A stretch of DNA of 64,000 bases from Dugong dugon (taxonomy: Eukaryota; Chordata; Mammalia; Sirenia; Dugongidae), in assembly GCA_030035585.1 (NCBI GenBank), contig CM057469.1, forward strand, positions 64,559,501 through 64,623,500. Direction: 5' to 3'. A model generated the notes under the pieces. The model was not told where the DNA came from. It made no database searches and saw only the letters and a program-made list of their open reading frames with translations. Positions 11,641 through 24,579 of the stretch are shown here, piece by piece. Each line of letters begins with the position of its first letter. Position 1 is the stretch's first letter. Made by a program: the position numbers and the translations under genes.

Positions 11641-14244
11641 AAAAAAGGGAAGTATAGATGAGATAACAAGAAAGGCAAACAGCACGAATGACAACGAAAA
11701 CAATACGAGAATGTGTCACATATTTTGTATTTGATTTTGAAATGGCCTTTTTGTTTTAAACCTATCTCAACATCTTTCTGGAATCCATGATTGCTAATAG
11801 TTCTAAGTATCAGCCCCAGACAGACAGCATAGCAAGGTTTCCTGAAGCAGTGAAGTTAAACAAACCAATTACTATATAAACAAATAATTGTTTTATGGTT
11901 ATTTAAACCTTCAGTATGTACCGAAGTATTAAAAAAAACAGGAAAATATACAATATCTTCTGGTTATCATAGGAACAGTTGAATAAAACTGATAAAATGC
12001 TTAAGCACATGCAGAATTACCATCATGGAAAATATATTATTAATATGGTGGAAATAAATACCTAACCAGAAGGGGATATCAGGATTATAGACACTAGAAT
12101 AAAAGGAATAAATCATCAGTTAAAATCACCTATTAAATTATGAGAGGGAGATATTGAGATTTAATCACAATGAGTGTAAAATTCCAGAAGAAATAATTAA
12201 GCAAAGAGAAATATTAAATTGGACATTGGGGTAAGTGAAAAAATACACATTGAAGAAAACTGCCATTTGGGGGGAGGATTTCAGAAAGATGAGAATAACA
12301 GATTATAAAAATTGTAAACTAAACAAAAATCATACAGTGTTGTATTTTTGCAGAGTTATGCTATGAATCAGAGCAATTATCAACCTGTTCTGCCTCAAAG
12401 CTGCTTAGTTTCTGGGAGATCACTGGTAATGATTTTGATTAATAAAGTAATTGTAGGGTGTTACCAAAATCCATTTCATTCTTAATTTGATGACTAAAAA
12501 GCATTAATGCTCTTAAAATGAGGATAATAATGACTTGTAATCATTTCAAAGATAAATCAACAGTAAATCAACCCAGTAAACGTTCTCTTTGATTATTTTT
12601 TAAGAATAAAAAGAACCTGAGTAAACAATTTATAGATTTTAAAAGCTGAATAACACTTGCAAAATAGTTTCAGACATTTAGTGAAAGCAAAATGCTGCTG
12701 GGTTTTCCCAACACTTGGTAAGTAGGCACCTCTCTTGGAGGTCTCTTGACTTCTAAGAAATGAGTAAGTCTCTAAGATCTCTGTTAGCTGAGGCACTGTG
12801 TGAGCAACTACAGAGCTTAGTGATCGCCATAGTACTAAATTTCTAACTTTAATTGATCAATTCTCTTCCAGCAATTTGAATAGGAGCATATTTTTGGGTG
12901 AGCCTTCTTCCATGTTGATCACTTGAGAAAATGATTGCAGGAGTGGGATCCTCAAATAAAACACAGAGAGTACTGTGAATACAAGGTTTAATTTTATAAT
13001 AAATTACCTTGTGTTTACAATAGTTAAATTTTGAATATCACCACAATGTACACTTAGATATACAGCATTAAGAGAAAGGCAACATACAATACCTATAAGT
13101 GGTTCAGATTGTGACAAGTTATTCATTTGTTGGTTGGTATAAAATAATGTGTTCTCTAATATCCAAGCTTTTGGAGCTGCCAGAAAATATCAAAACAATC
13201 AGGGCTGTTTGGAAAGTGTAGTTCACTTCCTGCGGTAGGACAGGGCTCACAGCTGCTAACAGTAGTAATGGGTTTCCAGATGTCACGGCTGTATGGATAG
13301 TGAGGTAATTGCAGGAAGGAAGGGATATAATTTTGTTATCACAGATCACCCTCCCCACTGAAAATCCTGGATAAGGCATTAATGTCAGGGCTTTGGATAT
13401 GCACATTATGAATTGGAGGTCTTCATGCTGAAGTGTGGAGGTTTGCACATTTGCTTCTGTGGAAAAGGAAGGGCAGGATTATTAAAATGTGTGGGAAACA
13501 ATGAGCACTCTCAAAGATGTATTATTGGATTTATAAAGCATCTGAAATTTAGTGGGAGTTATCAGCAAAAGCTGCTCTTATCAGGCCAAGAAACAAAGAA
13601 GAAGGTTTAACTGTAAGTGTTCTAGAGCTATGATTTGTGCAGTGTGTTAAGTGAAAATAAAATATGTCAGAACACAGGTGAATTCATCAACAGCTCCGTT
13701 TAAGGCAGCCTTTGGCTCGTAGTGACTGAGTAGAGGAGACTGAAATATGATTTTCTGGAATTGAATGAAAATTTTCTTTCTCAGCTTCCCCTGCTATGTA
13801 TTTTAAGGCACATCTAAATTGTCAAAAGCTATAAGCTATTAAAAAATAGCTTTTATTCAGAAGCTAAAATCAAGGGGCCGTACTTCTATGGAATTTTAAG
13901 GAGTACATTATTTTATCGTATTTCAAGGTCAAACCCAGTACATATTTGTTCACAAATTATTGAGATTAATTGAAAAAATTCAACTTGACAGTTGTTTGAT
14001 TTTCTGTCTAAGGATCTCTATTACTTTTTATCCATAGTGGAGAACAGTAGTTGGAGGCTTGCTTTCCCCTACAAACAAGAGAGGAATGAGGATATTTTGA
14101 GAAACAGGAGAAGTGGCCAATTCTGGATTTATTCTAACAGCCACAAAGAAAGGGGACTTCTTGGCTCTCTCATATCGGAAACCCTATCCTTCTACTAAAA
14201 CACTTAAGCTTTTCATTGTTTTTGTGGAGAGCTACGTAGTTTTG
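11641..14244. other. Unique AT-rich sequence
   Basis: No gene recognised. The longest open frame (13119-13448, minus) has no splice-flanked or family-like character. Nothing else called. Confidence 0.4.
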
Positions 14245-14245
14245 T

Positions 14246-14458
14246 ATGGTGACACAGTGGTTAAAGTGCTCATTTGCTAACTGAAAGGTTGGCGGTTAGA
14301 ACCCACCAGCCACTCCATGAAGCAAAGATGTGGCGGTCTGCTTCTGTAACATTTTACAGCCTTGGAAACCATACAGGGCAGTTCTACTCTGTCCTATAGG
14401 GTCACTCTCAGTCGGAATCGACTTGATGGTTGCAGGTTTTTTTGGTTTTTGGCTTGGT
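14246..14458 (+). mobile_element. AfroSINE, long-insert form
   Basis: Head 'ggtgacacagtggttaaagt', B-box-like region, the insert with aagatgtggcggtctgcttc, then tcagtcggaatcgacttgat and a T-rich tail ending. Confidence 0.9.
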
Positions 14459-14459
14459 T

Positions 14460-15331
14460 TTGTGGACAGTCAATGTTATTATTGACTCACACTGAGCTAG
14501 TAAGAGTCAACTAAATACCCATAAATCACATGTGCAATTATTAGGCCATGTCTCCCCCATTCGGTAGAACTTTGTTAATCTAGTTAAGCTTGGCTTGTTA
14601 TTTCTAAGGGACCCCTGATCGCAATATGCCAGAGAGCACTGTTCACATCATCATCTATATTAATGGCGCCTCATGGAGCTGTGTTATGGACAGCCTACAT
14701 GGCCATAGGTGGTGGCCCTAAAAATTCAAAAAAAATATTTTTTGAATCTTGAATAATTTCTCCACTATATTAGATACCATGTACTTAATGATATCTTAAA
14801 TTTAATAGGATCTTACCAAAGTTTTAAATAAAAGTATTGAATTAGTAGAGACTTGCAGCATCCTTATATAAAATATAAAGAGACAATAACTAAAATATTT
14901 GGGATGGGGAGCACAGAAGGAGCATAATGGTAATTCTTTTGTGGCAGGTGGCAACAGATGATTAATGAAATCATGAACAAAATATGATCACTAAGTGTTT
15001 GTTAGTCTAGGAAAAGGAACTCTTACTTTGTAGAGGGCATTAAAAAAAGGTTTTTAGCTAATTAAAAATCCCTATTTGGGAATAGTTTATCAGGTTTTTG
15101 TTTTAAGTTTTTCTGTCTTTCAATGGTATGAAGAATCTTTCACTAACAACAACCACTCTCCTAAGTCACTCTTTCCAGGGGCAAAGCTGAGTTGGTCTAT
15201 TGCAAGTGAGTAAACCCAAGCTTATACAATTCCTTTATTTATATGTACATAGTCTTTGCCATTTTTAATAAAGAGAAAGTTATAAAGTCAGACTTAGAAG
15301 CTACACCTGAAGTTAAACATGTCTCTAGGGC
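14460..15331. other. Unique AT-rich sequence
   Basis: No recognisable gene or repeat. Confidence 0.35.
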
Positions 15332-15508
15332 TATAGGTTTCAAAATGTGCCCTAGGTCAGTGGCATCAGGGTCACCTGAGAACTTCTTAGAGATCTAAGT
15401 TCTTGAGCCTAACCTAATGAATCAGAAACTCTGGGCATGAAGCACAGCACTCTGTATTTTAACAAGTCCTCCAAGTCATTCTGACACAGCTAAAATTTGA
15501 GAAAATCT
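15332..15508 (+). mobile_element. MER20 (hAT-Charlie) relic
   Basis: Matches the family pattern from memory: 'caaaatgtgccctagg', a 'catcagggtcacctgag' block, 'gaatcagaaactctggg', 'gtattttaacaagtcctcc' and an end like 'aaatttgagaa'. A non-autonomous DNA transposon of old placental age. Confidence 0.75.
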
Positions 15509-15509
15509 G

Positions 15510-17214
15510 ACCTAGAAAATCCCTGGTAATCAAATGTGTCTTCTGAAACTAAGTTGCAAGAAATAGTGACATAGCATATCACTAAAGGCAATTGTAATTT
15601 CTTTTCAATTTCAACATATTTGCTATAAAATTAGTTTATTACTTTTCAAATCCACTAGCAATGATAAGTTCTTATCCCCATTTTTTCCCCTTATTAAATG
15701 CCATATTATTTATTACCAGGGAAATACTTCACTGTCATTAAAAAAATGAGGCATGCAAAAATAAGGTGTCCTTAAACTAAGCTCATCGTAAAGGAAAAAA
15801 AAAGATCTGCATAACTCTTATACAAGTCAAGCTATGAACTCCCCTAAGTTTTATATATAAATCTTGATACTATAGATCCATGGTGATCCATGTGTTCAGT
15901 GCTATTCCAGTTAATGCCTGAAAGGAACTGAGCCAATATCTATTCTTAGTGGACAACTCAGGTCCATAAAAGACAAGCCTGTTATTTTATCTTTCATGGA
16001 TCCAGAGCACTTTTTAAAAATCTCAAAACTGAAAAACATAATAAAAAAAACTGTTATATTTAAATTTTAGTGCCTCCACATTTCTTAGTAGAGTATTTTT
16101 AAAGCAGTTGACCCTCAGGAAATTTGGCAAAATCCATGAAGGTGGAAGCACAAATTAGCTAAGCCATCCCAGGTGCTCTGTGGGGAAGCCACACCCACAC
16201 CCACACCCCTTAGACATTTATACAATTTGCACTGAAGCCAAATAAATCCTCACCATTTAATACATCTGAATCCTTCATGTGACCTTTTTGGTAAAGCCAA
16301 ATCAAGCTAAGACTTACTGGTTTAACAACTTTCACAGTTTTTGGAAGAACAATGGATCAATACTACATAATATATTTTTTTTTTGTTCCAAAACTTTAGA
16401 TTCCTTAATTCCTGGTTATTTCTTTTTTGACAACATGACTCATAGGCTTACATATGGTGATTATTTTCTTCTTTCCTATCAATACATCTCCACCAAAAAT
16501 AAAAACAAACAAACAAACAAAAAAAAAAAAAAAACCAGACACACAAAGTTAATGGCTTCTCTACCATCTTACTGTTGATAGTTCAAAAAGAAAAAAAAAA
16601 GAAAGAGTTGACAGTCCGTATTTTAGAGATATGTTTATCAGTCTATGTTAATGATTATTTCCCAGGTTCTCTGTGGAATTTTCCTTTTATTCTCAATATT
16701 TATGTGCAGTCTTAGAAAAGTTGTGCTTTGACACTTGAATAAAAGGCAACATTTATGGAAGAGGATAATGCAGGCCGACACCCTTCTGCTATAATCATTT
16801 ACTTCCACGTAGAATCATTCTAGTAGGCTCTTATTTTGTTGTCTGCTGTAAAAAAGTTACCGTTGAAAACATAGTGCTATATTTAACTATAATACACAGG
16901 AAAACTTTGTCCTGTCCACGTTTTGCATTAATTTGCCTGATCTACATCACAAGTTTTCCAATACGGCACAAAGTATGAGCCTACATTCAGTATCCCCTAA
17001 AATTCATACATAATCTAGTAAATATTCCAAATGACAAATGTCCTATAGGGATTCTGATTTTTCTTTTTTTTAAATTCTGCCGAAATTTGCATTACAGAGT
17101 TTTTCTTCACTTAGTATGTAAGAGTCTCTAGGCAAAATTTCTATTAAAGTTAGTGCAAGGGACCAACACAACTCATTTTGCACAGAAATAAGAGAAGAAA
17201 CTAAAAAGTATCTA
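15510..17214. other. Unique AT-rich sequence
   Basis: No gene seen. It includes a short CCCACA-like repeat (about 16190-16207) and A-rich runs near 16500-16530. Confidence 0.35.
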
Positions 17215-17216
17215 GA

Positions 17217-17430
17217 ACAATGATTCCCAATCAGGGGCCATCTTGCCCCCTAGGAGACATTTAGCAATGTCTGGAGACATTTTTGATGGTCACAACTGGG
17301 TGCGGAAGGGGTACTACTAGCAAGTAATAGAGGTCAGGAATGCTGCTAAAAATCCTACAATGCACAGGGAAGACCTTAAAACAAAAAATTATCTGGTCCA
17401 ATATGCCAATAGTACCACTGTGGAGAAATC
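17217..17430 (+). mobile_element. MER5A (hAT-Charlie) relic
   Basis: Contains ggagacatttagcaatgtct, 'gatggtcacaactggg', 'tcctacaatgcacaggga' and a 'gccaatagtacca' end, in the order of MER5A. Diverged and old. Confidence 0.85.
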
Positions 17431-17431
17431 C

Positions 17432-18652
17432 CAATATAGAGGAAAAGTAAATAAAAAAATATAACACTATCTAGTCGATGTAAGTTGCCCCTAGTTGTTC
17501 TAATTTCCATGTTACCCACTTGAAAAATCAACCCCTGCAATCATAGCTGTATAACCCTGGAACATGAATGAACTTTCCTCTTCTTATACTCCAGATCTCT
17601 ACTTTCACCCCAGCCCTCAAGCCTTGGGGAAACTTTTCCTTCTCAGTGCACAAAATATGGCTAATTATTACAGCGCAGCATTGAATCCCTTTTTATGAGG
17701 TAACATTTTTGCATTGGCATTTTGAGTCTGGTGGCACATGGCCTCCTGTGAATGTTCAGCTTTGTTTTTCAACTTCTTTTTCTGAAAAACAAGGTGCTAT
17801 GTGTTACTTGAAATAGGACTGTATCTTGTTAAAACCAGTAGTGACTACACTATCTATAAAGTTACTGCTCCCAACAAGGCATTTATTTGTATTTCACCTC
17901 TTTCTAACTTTCCTTCAGGATTGAAAATTAAGTGACAAAATACCAAAGCGCAGCTAGTTTCTGAACAAAATACATTTTTGATCAAAGAACATCTTTCATT
18001 CTGCCTTCCAACAACTCCTACGATAGGTCTGAAAATGTTTTCTTTAGTGTATGACTTTTTTCTTTGTTAGCCAAAGGATGTTTCTAGGCTTCTCTGGCTA
18101 AAGATGCTATTCAAAATTTAGTATAATTGTGCAAAATAAAAGTTAACAATGGACACAAGTTGCTGTGCATATATCGTGTATCTGACAATATAAATAGCAA
18201 ATTGGGGATAATTTTCATATAGCAAAATATATCAGAAAAAATGTATCAGTAAAAAAAATCTGATGATAGGAATTTTCATTGAGTTGCTTCACCCAGCATT
18301 ATCTGCAGAATTTAGGCAGGTGATACACAGCTGCACTCCCTGTCCCTTAGGGTTCTAGGAGAGGCAGTTTGACATGAAGGCTAATTATCTCTACCATGTT
18401 TGATCATGGATCTCTTCATTAAGAATGCACACAACAACATCTACAAACTGATATTAGCCATAGGTCTCTTCAAATAGCATCAAACAGCAAATATTAAACC
18501 CAACTGTTACAGATGAGTCAACAAAAGTACTAGGTAAAAAAAATAATTATAGTGATTCTCATCTGGGGATATTTTGCCCCAGTTTTGGCTAAGGGAATAC
18601 AACTCTTCCATAAGGCTTCATTCATTGTATTATAGTGCCAGATCATTTTGAT
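17432..18652. other. Unique AT-rich sequence
   Basis: No gene or repeat recognised. Confidence 0.35.
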
Positions 18653-18653
18653 A

Positions 18654-18796
18654 GAGCCCTGGTGGTGCAGTGGTTAAGAGCTTACCTGCTAACAAAAGGT
18701 CAGCACTTTGAATCCACCAGCCGCTCCTTGTAACCCCTATGGGTTCTACTCTGTCTACAGGGTCACTATGAGTTGGAATTAACTCGACAGCAATGG
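18654..18796 (+). mobile_element. AfroSINE, short form, with pol III boxes
   Basis: A-box-like tggtgcagtgg at 18663-18673 and a degenerate B-box near 18703-18715 mark the tRNA-derived head. The tail is tcactatgagttggaatt. The direct repeat agatcattt(t/c) at 18640-18649 and 18797-18806 is the target-site duplication. Confidence 0.93.
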
Positions 18797-18806
18797 AGAT
18801 CATTTC

Positions 18807-21477
18807 ACTATTATTACTTAAATTATGAAAATAATAGAGACAGTTCAGATCTTGATGCTATCTAAACTGACTTTCAAGAGCCTAAAACACAAATCAAAAT
18901 TAAATATGCAAAATGCCACAAAATGGTTAGTTGTTTTTTAAATCTAATTCACTTAGATATGTCCTCAATGGTTTGGGACTAAAACGTATTCCCTGATAAG
19001 TAGCAAGTAGCATTTGATGTGGTAACTGAGAACCACGTAAGTATTACTATTTATCAAAATGTTCATTTTAAACTGAAGAGATGGCATTTTTAATTATTTG
19101 CATCAAAATATGCTTAGAACTAGAAAGTTACCAAATTATGAGTTCTTAAATATATCTAAAACATGTATTGTTAAACTTAACACAACGTGACAAGCTTTCT
19201 TTGGAGCTAAAACTTTCTACTTATTTAATTTGCCAAAATACTCATTTCCAGTAACATCACCACACACATTTCTGTATAATGTTTCAAATATTAGTTTGAG
19301 CGAATATTTCTCATTTAAATTTGGTTGCTATTCCTAGAAAAGCTACAAAGTTGGTTTAGAAGTATAATTAAAAATTGTAAAACTTGCTTTCCTAAACATA
19401 TTCATTGGTATTTTTAATATTTTGGTTTTTAAATTATATCTTCATAGACAAGCTAGATATTTTCTATAGAATGACACATAATGCCCCTAATAATAGGGTC
19501 TAGCTCCTTACTATGGATGTCCTCCCTATTCTTAACTCTGCCAGTTCTTATGGGAATACTCACAAATGAGAAGAGAGAATGTTTTTCAATACATATTTTT
19601 TAAGCACAATGCTAGAAATAAGAAAAGAACTTCTGAATTTCCAACACAATTTATGAACTAGCTCACTTTTTCTCTGGGCAGATCTTTTTGCTCTGGTTGA
19701 AACTACAGAACAGTAAGAAAGAAATAAACAAATTATTAAAAAAGTTAAATGGGGATTGTATTTGCATATAAAAATAATATGTGTACATAGAATTTAAGTC
19801 AGCTTACTTACTTTATACATACACATATGTCAGAAGGTATATCAGCTCTTGAAATAAGCAGCTAGAGTATTTTCGGATATATTTTTCTACAGGAATATTA
19901 TCCCCAAGCAATTTCAAAGAACATTCTTGCCTACGTTGAATTATAGTTACATTTTACTGTGCGTGCAGTTTGATGATTACATCTTTCCTCAAACATTTCT
20001 AACCACTTTCTAAGAAAACAGTTTCTTTGTCCAAATATATGCAAAACTATAATTAAACCAATGACACTTATAGGCTAGCTGCACATTATTTTCTGGCCTT
20101 CATTTTTTTTCATCTGAATAGGAGAGTTGTATTACAGTTTCCATGCTTTCTTCCAGCTGTATGATTCTGCTAATCCCAATGAAAATATAAGGATAAAGTC
20201 ATGCTAAGAATCGAAACTCCCAAGAGTATAGTGAATATTATGTAAACTGGGCAAACACCTATATTTCTTAACATTTTAGAGGTGATCTTGTTACTATTAA
20301 AATTCATTCTTCCAATTTCTCTATCTGCCAATTTTCTTAAAAACCACTGGGCAGGGGGAGTTTTTTTCTGAAATCTACAGTCACAATATGCTCATAAATA
20401 AGCTAGTCTGTAGCTGGAATTAAAAAAAAAAAAGGGATAAAAGCTAAGGAAATGGAAGAAAGGAAAATAATATTTAGAATTGTCAAAGGCAGGAATGAGA
20501 TCGAATGGAAAGTGGGAGACGTAGATATGGTGGGAAATAGAGATGAACTGGGAACGGGGATTCCAGCAAGGAATCAACCACCAACCATGTCCAACATCTT
20601 CAAAACCGGGGTCCTTTTTACTGTAATATCTGAAGTGTTTTCTTTCCAGACTCTGCTCTTAAGTAGCCATATCTTTAAATTGCCTGACTCCAACAGCTAA
20701 TTCAGTTGCCACCACAGAAATAGAAATTATAGCTTTCAACCTTTCATTTTATCCCTCTTACCTATAATTCTCCAGTTCCAGTCTGTCTGACCGCTTGACA
20801 AGGTTGTTGTTGTTGTTGTTTTTGTTTGTTTTGTTTTGTTTTTAATTAGTGCAGCACTTAAATATGCTTTACGCACAAAGAACAGTAGACAGCTTTGGAA
20901 ACTCTTGATGGGAATAAAAAAGTATCCTGCTGGGCATGTAAAATAGCACATGGGTCACTTATATGATGATTCTCATAACTGAGATTGCCACGTGTCTTAT
21001 TAAAAGCCACAGTTTACCTGGAGGTCTTTCTTGAAAAAATGTTAAGATACTTACAGATTGTACATAAGGATGTTTCGCAAAGCTTTACTGATCTATTTTC
21101 ACATGTGTGTTGCTTGGTTAGGTCCTTCAAAGGGCTTCAAGGTTTACTTTTATATTAAAAAAAAGTGAAGATGAAAGCTATTATTTGAATCCAGCATTGC
21201 ATTCAGGGGCACCAAGATGCTTATTATAACTGCCCTGATGATACAGTCAAAGAGTCTCGAGGATGTCAGTCTCCTCTAATGTGTATTTAGGGGCCCTGCC
21301 TGCTGGGTTGCCCAAGTGATGTGGCATATATTTGATGAAAGGACAGTAAACAACATCCATTGTGAAAGATATCTGTTAATGAGAGGAAGAAAAGGAAGGG
21401 GCAGGGGGCAGGGCAAAAGAAATTCTCCGCAACAGAAAAAGCAAAACATTTCGATTGAACCCAAAGAAATGACATAC
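18807..21477. other. Unique AT-rich sequence
   Basis: No gene recognised. It contains a TTG-rich run at 20805-20845. The frame at 20452-20700 shows no coding features. Confidence 0.35.
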
Positions 21478-21638
21478 CTTAATCAAGTCCTAATTTTCGG
21501 GTACAACTAACCAAGCTCTCTACTTCTTTGGAGACCTGACATGCTTCTTCAGCCTTAGTGGAACAGTCGTCCAAGATGCAGATCAAACTGCCTTCAGTTT
21601 TCTTCATTGATATGTTGGTTGGTAGTTTTGCCAAATCC
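21478..21638 (-). CDS. Candidate spliced exon of an unrecognised minus-strand gene
   Basis: A 161-bp segment that looks like an exon on the minus strand. Upstream is a strong acceptor, a T-rich tract ending ttttgttttccacag directly before 21638. Downstream is a near-perfect donor, AAG|gtatgt, with the exon ending at 21478. One frame is open for 52 codons, beginning (after one partial codon) DLAKLPTNISMKK and containing EEACQVSKEVESLV. It meets a TAA whose last base is one base before the donor, so as a coding exon it would be the last coding one with the UTR continuing in another exon. The composition is charged and helix-prone, unlike chance frames here. I do not recognise the protein. An alternative, weaker donor (TTG|gttagt, exon end 21512) lies upstream in the exon. 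A non-coding RNA exon or coincidence is also possible. Confidence 0.4.
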
Positions 21639-21639
21639 C

Positions 21640-22664
21640 TGTGGAAAACAAAAAGAGATTTTATGTGAAACTCGGCCATGTTAAGCAAATCAGCTAAAAG
21701 CGATTTTTATCCTCTTACGGGGACCTTTGCCAGGCCAACAATCAGTAGGAAGCTGCCAACTTTTTACATCCTAAATTTCCCCTTTCCTAGGGCTACTAGT
21801 TTAGTCTCAGAAAACACAGTTTTGTTTCTTTCTTTTCCCTAAAATAAGCCTAGTCGACAATCAGAGACCCCTGAAAAGATAAACTAACTAGTCTTGCCTC
21901 CCTCCAGTAGGCTAATTAATTATAAAGATTAGTTTTTCTTCAGATGCTTCCCCAATGTGTAAAAAAATTTTTTTAAAAAAATATTGGTACAGTTATTACG
22001 AAATTTAGGTTTTCTTCCCAAATATCTTAAATATATTTCCTTTCTCCCCCATCATCTAATTTCTCTGAACAAACTAATTTTTATCTTGAAATTATCCTAT
22101 GCTATCTTTATATCATTTTTTTAGTATGATAATAGTTGAATTTGCAAATAAGAAAATATCGAGTGCAATTAAGTAATGTGGTGTTTCCCTTTCAGCTAGG
22201 CTGAATGTGTTTCTTTTATTTTTTCTTGGTAGTGTGCAGGGGGCAGTCATATTGCCCATATTTCCTGGATGTTGTTTCAGTTCACTCGGCTATTCTGTAT
22301 ACCCTCCACTTAGCAGTAACACGATCAACAAGCCAGGGAGAGTTAATATAAATACATATGCCAGATATTCTAAGAAATTTAAAATCTCAGAGTACCAATT
22401 GAATGTTATAAAATGTTGAGACATTCTGAAAAGTGAAAAAATACAGCAATCAAATGGTCTGTGGTGCGGTAACTCCTTAGCTTTCGACTGATTTCTTTCG
22501 CTGAATTCCGCTGGGGCTTCCTATCTTTCTTAGTGACGTTGGACTGCTCTTCATGTTAAACTTTAAAGTTTCAAAACAAAACAAAAATATTTCCCCCACA
22601 TGTTCTTATTTTGGAACCGATGCTGCCTTTGATGATTGATCCCCATATGATTTTTAAAAATTGA
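21640..22664. other. Unique sequence beside the candidate exon
   Basis: No second exon recognised; AT-rich. Confidence 0.35.
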
Positions 22665-22790
22665 CAAAATTCCTCCTATTGTAAATGGGGAAACTCAGGC
22701 TCAGAGACTCACTGAGGTTAGAGTGGTTGAATAGGGATAAAAAGTTATGTTCACCAAACTCCCAGGCTAGTGCTCCACCAGGCTTTCTTT
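22665..22790 (-). repeat. MIR fragment
   Basis: Reverse-complement MIR pattern: 'tgtaaatggggaaactcagg', 'ctcagagactcactgagg', then a region resembling the tRNA-derived half. Confidence 0.7.
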
Positions 22791-22791
22791 T

Positions 22792-24560
22792 GATGGTAAA
22801 TAGATGAACGCTTTAAGCACTGAGACCGAGTGTTTTTAATGCCTCAAGTGAAATATCAATTTCATTATTTAATGTTATAAATCTCTTATTTAAAATGCTG
22901 TATAGTATTCTGATTACATTTGAAAGCAGGGCTGAAACGCAACTTAACATTAATATTGTTGTGGGAATTGGAGTTTGAATAAAACGTTGTAATGGTCTTG
23001 AGGTCTACCTAATATTCCAATTTTCCTCCCAGTCATCTCTGACTAGATTATGATGTAATTTGTTATTCTCTTTTCTCTCTCTGATACTCCAGTTGACTAA
23101 AGATATTTCAGAATTGTGGGATCTCAGAAGAGGTTGGGAGAATACAAAATATGTTCTCTGTTGACCTACGCAGAGATTTTTTTTTTTTAACTTGTGCTAA
23201 AACTTTTTTTTTTTTCCATTAAAATATTCCCAGTGTAATTTCTTGGTCTATTACCCCTGACAGCTACTATTAATTATATTTTAACCTGATAATGGTCTAA
23301 CACTTTCTAAAATACATTAAGCCCATTCGAAGTTTTCTACAAGGTGAGCCGCTCTATCCAGAAGAGTGTTGTTGAATGGATTTGGGGACATAAACAAGCT
23401 CAGTTTGAAACAGAAGTTTCTACTAATGGTTTCAAAGCTGTCAAAGCCCAGACTAAGGGCATTTGAGTAACAGAAAACCTATCAAAATGCCAGTGTAACA
23501 CTTCTTTTAGAATTCTCCTGTTTAAAGGTGGCCTCACAGCCACTTTTCACATGCAGTTGAATTTGCATTGCATAGAATACAAAATTAAGGAAACACAAAC
23601 ACTGCACCAAGTTAAAAATCTTAAGGGGACAGCTGAAAGGAGCTCTCTCCTTCCGTCAAAGACGATTTAAAATTAAAACTTAAAAATTCTGTCTCCTTCT
23701 CCTTCTCCCTCTTTAGCCCTTGTCCCGTCTCTTTCCTTCTCTCTGTCTCTCTCTCCGTGTATCTTGCTTGAAAATATGTTATGACATAATTCCCTAACTC
23801 ATTCTATATTGCTATTCTTTTATCATATATTTATCTTTTCTCCTCTAGAAGTTATCCTGGCATGCTCGAATTTAGGTTGGAAGAAAAGCATGCTCTTCCT
23901 TAGGAAATGCTGATTTTTCTTTGTCTCCCAGTCCTTGCCTCTGCCTCTGCGCCTGCAGACTGCCTGGTGTGGCGCGGAGGTCAACCAGACATCATCCTCC
24001 CTGTTAGATGCCAGTACAAGGGACTGTGGAAGCTAAAGGCCTTGGGCTCACAGGCTAAAACTTGCAACCTTGGCAAGGCTCAGATGCCAAGGCTTGAATC
24101 TCTAATAAACCAGTCGCTGCCTCTTCAGTAATGATACCCTGGGGCAGCTGGGAGGAGATTCTTTTTATAGGAAGCATACTCATAAGGATTTAATATAATC
24201 TTTCTGAACCCTTTTGATTCAATAGGTTTTTTTTTTAAATGTTCCCCCCTTATTTTGTAGACCCCGTGATATGAACCAGTGTTAATTCTTCCTGCAACAG
24301 CAGTATGTAATCAGCGGCCTCTCTGCTTGTGCTCCCGATTCTTTTCCTTCTAACCCATGTGCTTCAGCCTTACAGAAAACAAAATATCTTGCCGCTGAAT
24401 GCCTTTTTACAGACTGAAAAGACTTTAGGTTAAAGAACATTGGTTAAGCTTTTGATGTAATCAAACGTAATTTCAATCTTCCTGAAATATTCAGCCTCTG
24501 CCTCACTGAAATTTCACATACGTGTCAGCTTTCAATTTTTCTCACTAGTGTTTTACACAT
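22792..24560. other. Unique sequence
   Basis: No repeat recognised except a pyrimidine-rich stretch (23690-23760). A small open frame at 23907-24131 is discussed in the findings. Confidence 0.35.
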
Positions 24561-24579
24561 GAAACCTATTTTCACGGAG

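Noticed and set aside
13119-13448. 109-codon minus-strand frame
   Set aside because: No recognisable domain or exon signals; likely chance.
18654-18796. tRNA gene (A and B boxes present)
   Set aside because: The boxes belong to the tRNA-derived head of an AfroSINE; no acceptor stem or cloverleaf fits, and the tail and TSD mark a retroposon.
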